Shown here piece by piece: positions 32,068 through 35,523 of a stretch of 35,523 nucleotides of DNA. A program made the translations under genes and the position numbers. This DNA is from Chloroflexota bacterium (GTDB lineage: Bacteria > Chloroflexota > Dehalococcoidia > Lucifugimonadales > G022566795): the NCBI GenBank assembly GCA_022566795.1, contig JADFIF010000013.1:1-35523 (forward strand). Direction: 5' to 3'. The notes under the pieces are model-generated. The model was not told where the DNA came from and ran no database searches. It saw only the letters and a list, made by a program, of their open reading frames with translations. The stretch's first letter is position 1. Each line of letters starts with the position of its first letter.

Positions 32068-33069
32068 GTGAAATACAGAAGGCTTGGCAACACGGACCTG
32101 AGCGTCGCCGAGGTCGGGTTCGGCGTTTGGACGGTCAGCACGAACTGGTGGGGCAAGATCGATGAGGGCCAGGCCATCAGGCTGCTGACCAGCGCATTCG
32201 ACCTGGGCATCAACTTCTTCGACACCGCCGATACGTACGGCACCGGCTACGGCGAAGAGATCCTGGCCAAGGCGCTGAAGAACCAACGCCACGAAATGGT
32301 CATCGGGACGAAGTTCGGGTATGACTTCTATGCCAACGTCGAGCGAGAAGGTCACCAGGAGCGGCCGCAGAACTTCACGCCGGAATTCATCCGCTACGCC
32401 TGCGAGCAGAGCCTCAAGAGGCTCGACACCGACTACATCGACCTCTACCAGCTCCATAACCCGCGCATCGACACCATCGAGGACGACGAGGTCTTCGAAA
32501 CACTGGACGAGCTCGTCAAAGAGGGGAAGATCCGGCACTATGGCGTGGCCCTCGGGCCCGACATCGGCTGGTTCGAGGAGGGCGAGGCCTCCATGAAGGA
32601 GCGAAAGATCCAGGCGATGCAGATCATCTACAGCATCCTGGAGCAGGAGCCGGCAAGACGCTTCTTTCCCATCGCGGAGGAGGAGCAGACGGCCCTGGTC
32701 ACGCGAGTTCCTCATGCGTCGGGGATGCTGGACGGGACCTACACCAAGGACACCGTTTTCGAGCCCACGGACCACCGAAGCCACCGAAGGCAGGAGTGGC
32801 TCGACACGAGCCTCAACAAGATATCCCACCTCGATTTCTTGATGGAGAACTTGGATGAGACTATCGGCCAGATCGCCATCCAGTTCGCCCTATCGGGGCC
32901 GAACGTGGCGTCGGTTCTGCCCAACATGACCAATGAGCCCCAGCTTCGAGAGTTCGCGTCCGCCTCCGAGGCTGGGGCGATTCCCAAGGAGTTTCTGGAT
33001 AGGCTCCTGGAGCTCTACGACGAGAACTTTTACCTGGAGGAGGCCGCCGAGCCCAGTCCCGCGGATTAG
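32068..33069 (+). CDS. aldo-keto reductase
   Basis: A TIM-barrel NADPH-dependent oxidoreductase of 333 residues. The catalytic tetrad is complete: D52 and Y57 in FFDTADTYGTG, K82 in IGTKFGYDF and H130 in DLYQLHNPR. MKYRRLGNTDLSVAEVGFGVWTV at the N terminus and the YIDLYQLH strand are typical. A GTG start at 32068 has AAGGA about 11 bases before it. The region 220-250 (HRSHRRQEWLDTSLNKISHL) is more polar than in well-known members. It overlaps by a few bases the end of the convergent acidic repeat frame. The substrate is not predictable. Confidence 0.92.
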   Translation: MKYRRLGNTDLSVAEVGFGVWTVSTNWWGKIDEGQAIRLLTSAFDLGINFFDTADTYGTGYGEEILAKALKNQRHEMVIGTKFGYDFYANVEREGHQERPQNFTPEFIRYACEQSLKRLDTDYIDLYQLHNPRIDTIEDDEVFETLDELVKEGKIRHYGVALGPDIGWFEEGEASMKERKIQAMQIIYSILEQEPARRFFPIAEEEQTALVTRVPHASGMLDGTYTKDTVFEPTDHRSHRRQEWLDTSLNKISHLDFLMENLDETIGQIAIQFALSGPNVASVLPNMTNEPQLREFASASEAGAIPKEFLDRLLELYDENFYLEEAAEPSPAD

Positions 33070-33467
33070 TGTTCGGTGACGTCTGACTCCTGACCCGAGG
33101 GCTGGCCAGGACCTTCTGGCTCCGCGTCGTCCGGCTCCCGATTCCAGGGTTGCCCACGTTCCGCCGGAGTCTGACCAGCCTGGTAGGCATCGGCACCAGG
33201 CTCGTCGCCAGGCTGCTGCTGGCCGGAACCCTCCGGGTCCGCGAGCCCTTCAAGGCCGTCCTCATTCGTGTGCTGCATCCCCGCAGGGGCGATTGCCTGC
33301 GCGCCTTCAGGCTCCTCGTCGCGGCGCCCATCGGCGCTTGGCGCTTGCGCCTCGTCGGCCTGGCCGTCGCGTTCGGCCATATCCCGCGGTTCAGATGTTT
33401 GCGCCTCACCCGCCTGACCCTCGTGTTCGGCCATATCCCGCGGTTCAGAGTGAGGCCACTGGCGCAT
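33066..33467 (-). CDS. possible acidic, disordered repeat protein
   Basis: A 133-residue open frame rich in Glu, Gly, Gln, Pro, Ala and Asp, with almost no hydrophobic residues, as expected for a disordered protein. It begins with two 18-residue tandem repeats (SEPRDMAEHEGQAGEAQT and SEPRDMAERDGQADEAQA) and ends in GQPSGQESDVTEH. The first codons overlap the 3' end of the EVE gene by 23 bases, so it could be translationally coupled or a frameshifted tail of that protein. No ribosome binding site is evident at 33467; the ATG at 33434 is an alternative. The opposite strand is also open here, and low-complexity GC-rich DNA often gives false frames, so existence is uncertain. Confidence 0.4.
   Translation of the reverse strand: MRQWPHSEPRDMAEHEGQAGEAQTSEPRDMAERDGQADEAQAPSADGRRDEEPEGAQAIAPAGMQHTNEDGLEGLADPEGSGQQQPGDEPGADAYQAGQTPAERGQPWNREPDDAEPEGPGQPSGQESDVTEH
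33342..33449. repeat. 54-bp tandem repeat, two units
   Basis: Two adjacent 54-base units share GTTCGGCCATATCCCGCGG plus most of the remaining bases (plus-strand reading). The unit length is a multiple of three and the frame stays open across both units on the minus strand. Confidence 0.65.
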
Positions 33468-33927
33468 CCCCCCTTCTGCCCTTGTTGACTACCCGCTTCA
33501 TCTCGCCTTCTATGAGCCTGAAGTCTCGCTGCGGCAGCAGGTGAAGCCGGTCGAAGAAAGCCAGAGGCCAGTCCTCTGGCGCCCAGCGCTTTACGTAGTC
33601 CAGACGCGGCGCCAGAATCAGCGCGTCGATGTAGTCACTCTCGTCCACGACGATGTCCGGCGTCAGGTTCACCCGGTACGGATAGCCATTGTCGCGACCC
33701 ACCGACTTCCAAATCGGCGTGCTGTCTTCGAAGTAGCGCGACGTGATGGTAGCCGTCGCGGTCCACTTGCGAAGTCCGGAGACGTAGAAGACGACGCGGT
33801 CATCCGGCCGCATGCGCTCAGCGCGTCGCCTGTACTTCGGTCCGAGGCCGTGAAGCGTAAATCCAAGGTCCTTGGTGATCGCAAAGTTCTCCAGCGATTC
33901 GACGAACATCCAATAGTTTTTTGCCAT
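33445..33927 (-). CDS. EVE-domain (PUA-like) protein
   Basis: A 160-residue EVE domain, of the PUA-like superfamily that includes readers of modified bases in DNA or RNA. Family marks are NYWMFVESLENFAITKDLGFTLHGL at the N terminus, RMRPDDRVVFYVSGLRKWTATATITSRYFED and YPYRVNLTPDIVV, and the aromatic-rich end EDWPLAFFDRLHLLPQRDFRLIEGEM. The ATG at 33927 is taken; no strong ribosome binding site is visible. It stands alone, with the possible acidic repeat frame directly behind it. EVE domains often occur in restriction systems, but no such partner is seen in the window. Confidence 0.87.
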   Translation of the reverse strand: MAKNYWMFVESLENFAITKDLGFTLHGLGPKYRRRAERMRPDDRVVFYVSGLRKWTATATITSRYFEDSTPIWKSVGRDNGYPYRVNLTPDIVVDESDYIDALILAPRLDYVKRWAPEDWPLAFFDRLHLLPQRDFRLIEGEMKRVVNKGRRGDAPVASL

Positions 33928-34024
33928 GCGCGCAGCACCACGATCGGCGAAGGTTTACTGAATTTATTTTACCACTTCCGCGTCCCACACGGTGCACGGG
34001 TCACCGAGCCGGGGGAAAATGGCA

Positions 34025-35170
34025 CTATGAGAGCTCGCGCAGCACGTTGTACATATGCATGAACAGCTTCGACGCCTCTCGTACGTAGCCGAGAGGACCG
34101 ACCCCCCCACCCCCATCGACGTGTACCTGAATATCCCCCTGGAAGGACGAAAACTCCGTGTAGTAGACGTTGGAGCCTTCCCCGAGGGCGTCTGCAAGCC
34201 TCCGAGACTCCTCCGAAGGCACAAGCCGGTCGGCGCGATCGTGCATTATCAGCACTCGGGCCTTGAGCCTGTCGATGTGGGTGCTGGGGGATATGAGTCT
34301 CAGCGACTCGAGCAAGTTTGGCGGCAGCTGATCCATGAGCGAATCGACCTCGTCGGGGGGCACGCCTTTGGCGAGCTTGTAGACCGCTAGTGCCTCCGAC
34401 GATAGCCTCGGGTCCGGCGCCTCTGCGCTTAGAGTCCGCTCTAGCAGCGCGCGGTCGGTCTCACTCCGAATGCTATCGACGAGGTGATCGACGAACAGGC
34501 GCAGCGTCAGGCTATTGGGCTTCCAGGGCGCCACGCCGCCATCGTAGAACCGGCTTCGGCCGCCTATGGCTTTGAATAGGTCTCGAGCGTCGTAGTAGCC
34601 GGCGAAGGAGTTGATGAACTTCACATCGTCCGCGATGCGGGGGTCCTGGGCGGCCACCATGGCCAAGGAGGCTCCGGTGCAGATGCCGCCCATGCCTGCC
34701 CTCTCCGCATCCACAGTCTCCAGCGCGCTCATGTACTGGAAAGCGCGCACCAGCCCGTCGACGTCTTGAGGGGCAACGACGCCAAGCCGCTGGCTGTCGA
34801 GCCAGGGGATCATGACGACCATCCCGGTCCGCGCGAGGCCCTCGGCGAAACGCACGATCCGCTTCTCGTCGCGATCGGGTGGCACGACTCCCATGAAGAA
34901 CAAGACCGCGCTGTGCTTTCCGGAACCCGCCGGAAGATACAGGTCAGCGGACCCGCGACGCCCATCCGACAAAGGGAACTCCACTGCGCGCCTGACAGGG
35001 TCAGGCGTAAGCCACTGTTGAGGACGCAGGGGCAGTGCAGGAAGGACCTGGGGTAGAAATAGCGCCGTCCGAACGGCCACGCGGCCCTGCGGCGTAATCG
35101 ACGCGATCAACAGGAGCCCAATGACGGTCAGCCCAACGGCGAGCAGCACTCTTCCAAGTCGACGGACCAT
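34025..35170 (-). CDS. membrane-anchored dienelactone-hydrolase-like alpha/beta hydrolase
   Basis: A 381-residue protein with one N-terminal membrane segment (LLAVGLTVIGLLLIASI, about 9-25) and an extracytoplasmic alpha/beta-hydrolase domain. The nucleophile elbow is GGICTGAS with C164 in place of the usual Ser, as in dienelactone hydrolase. The acid is in LIMHDRADRLVP and the His probably in FQGDIQVHVDGG. An insertion of about 100 residues between the elbow and the acid (DLFKAIGGRSRFYDGG...LLESLRLI) would form a lid. The ATG at 35170 gives a normal membrane anchor. It stands alone; the substrate is unknown. Confidence 0.83.
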   Translation of the reverse strand: MVRRLGRVLLAVGLTVIGLLLIASITPQGRVAVRTALFLPQVLPALPLRPQQWLTPDPVRRAVEFPLSDGRRGSADLYLPAGSGKHSAVLFFMGVVPPDRDEKRIVRFAEGLARTGMVVMIPWLDSQRLGVVAPQDVDGLVRAFQYMSALETVDAERAGMGGICTGASLAMVAAQDPRIADDVKFINSFAGYYDARDLFKAIGGRSRFYDGGVAPWKPNSLTLRLFVDHLVDSIRSETDRALLERTLSAEAPDPRLSSEALAVYKLAKGVPPDEVDSLMDQLPPNLLESLRLISPSTHIDRLKARVLIMHDRADRLVPSEESRRLADALGEGSNVYYTEFSSFQGDIQVHVDGGGGVGPLGYVREASKLFMHMYNVLRELS

Positions 35171-35523
35171 AAGCCTTCGTCACCCGCTATCCACAGCGCT
35201 CTTGCCCGCTCGGTTACCCCAGCCCAACGGTGCATGCCCCCCCTGTGGGGCGCTTCCGGACACGATTGGGGAAGAGGCGGGCGTACCCCCCCAGGACTTT
35301 GACACCCTGCATCCCCGGATGGTACCCTGAGTATAGATATTATCCCATCTGACAGCGCCCGCGTTCAGGGCATTGAGCGCATTTTTCTTTTTTCGCGAGG
35401 GGATGTGAGGGGGTGGTCTCATCGTTGCTGAGACCGTGCCACGGTTCGTCGGTGGCGCGATTCTCGCCACCGGGGGCTGGCGGCTAGGAGAGTATATCAG
35501 CGACACCTGGGGACCTGAGCTCT
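35171..35523. other. right-end intergenic region with stem-loops
   Basis: No gene is supported in these 353 bases. They hold a terminator-like hairpin at 35361-35393 and two further perfect 7-bp hairpins, GGTCTCA/TGAGACC (35415-35435) and GGTGGCG/CGCCACC (35451-35471). The segment also forms the upstream region of the leftward hydrolase gene; TATACT or TAATAT near 35330 may belong to its promoter, without a good -35. Confidence 0.5.
35361..35393 (+). terminator. intrinsic terminator-like hairpin with T tract
   Basis: GCGTTCA (35361-35367) pairs with TGAGCGC (35374-35380) with one G-U pair and a 6-base loop, directly followed by ATTTTTCTTTTTT. It reads on the plus strand, where no upstream gene is seen in the preceding 190 bases, so what it would terminate is unclear. 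Confidence 0.45.

Noticed and set aside
33150-33488. Plus-strand frame opposite the acidic repeat frame
   Set aside because: Arg/Pro/Leu-rich shadow-like composition; the minus-strand reading has more ordered repeats and position, though neither is certain.
35180-35506. Minus-strand frame of 108 residues upstream of the hydrolase gene
   Set aside because: Pro/Ser/Arg-rich, covers a terminator-like hairpin and other stems, and has no family resemblance.
1-35523. CRISPR arrays, rRNA and tRNA genes, prophage or transposase genes
   Set aside because: No regularly spaced repeats, no rRNA or tRNA motifs and no transposase or phage protein families were recognised.

Overview
The window is a GC-rich bacterial chromosome segment with short intergenic gaps and no rRNA, tRNA, CRISPR array or transposase that I could recognise. 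The organism is most likely a member of the Chloroflexota (SAR202/Dehalococcoidia-like) or a close relative. The evidence is indirect: a SUF operon of the SufU type with a Rieske ferredoxin, a DUF1802 protein, a lipoprotein solute-binding protein with a Thr/Pro/Ala-rich linker, and many dehydrogenase and aldo-keto reductase genes. I hold this assignment at moderate confidence only.

Layout. (1) 1-871, minus strand: the start of a complex I operon (nuoA and a partial nuoB that runs off the window). (2) 1320-10372, plus strand: a hopanoid locus consisting of an isoprenyl diphosphate synthase, hpnH, hpnG, squalene-hopene cyclase, a YjbQ-family gene, hpnC, hpnD and hpnE. It covers isoprenyl diphosphate to squalene (HpnC, HpnD, HpnE), squalene to hopene (Shc), and hopene to adenosylhopane and on to ribosylhopane (HpnH, HpnG). 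(3) 10372-17516: an apparent sugar or sugar-acid utilisation group (a 2-hydroxyacid dehydrogenase lacking the usual catalytic Arg, an FGGY kinase, a class II aldolase, an epimerase and a nucleoside hydrolase). It is interrupted by a lower-GC GIY-YIG nuclease-like gene and an orphan HigA-type antitoxin gene. (4) 17815-25033: a SUF iron-sulfur assembly locus (sufB, sufC, sufD, sufU, an Rrf2 regulator, a Rieske ferredoxin, sufS and a second sufU). It has a strong promoter and a perfect palindrome just downstream of the predicted transcription start. (5) 25386-35170: mixed genes, namely a solute-binding lipoprotein, a flippase-like membrane protein, a TatD nuclease, a Yip1-like membrane protein, a CtBP-like dehydrogenase, a DUF1802 protein, an aldo-keto reductase, an EVE-domain protein with a possible acidic repeat protein behind it, and a membrane-anchored dienelactone-hydrolase-like enzyme.

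The least expected structure lies between the genes. A dispersed repeat occurs three times (2461, 22181 and 31119). In two of the copies a short CCTGAGC...GTCGAA module sits inside a hairpin that is intact in the first copy, so the window holds apparent empty and filled sites of a very small mobile or replicating sequence. A further isolated module lies at 8056-8108, and an unrelated 74-bp element with terminal inverted repeats follows the SUF locus.
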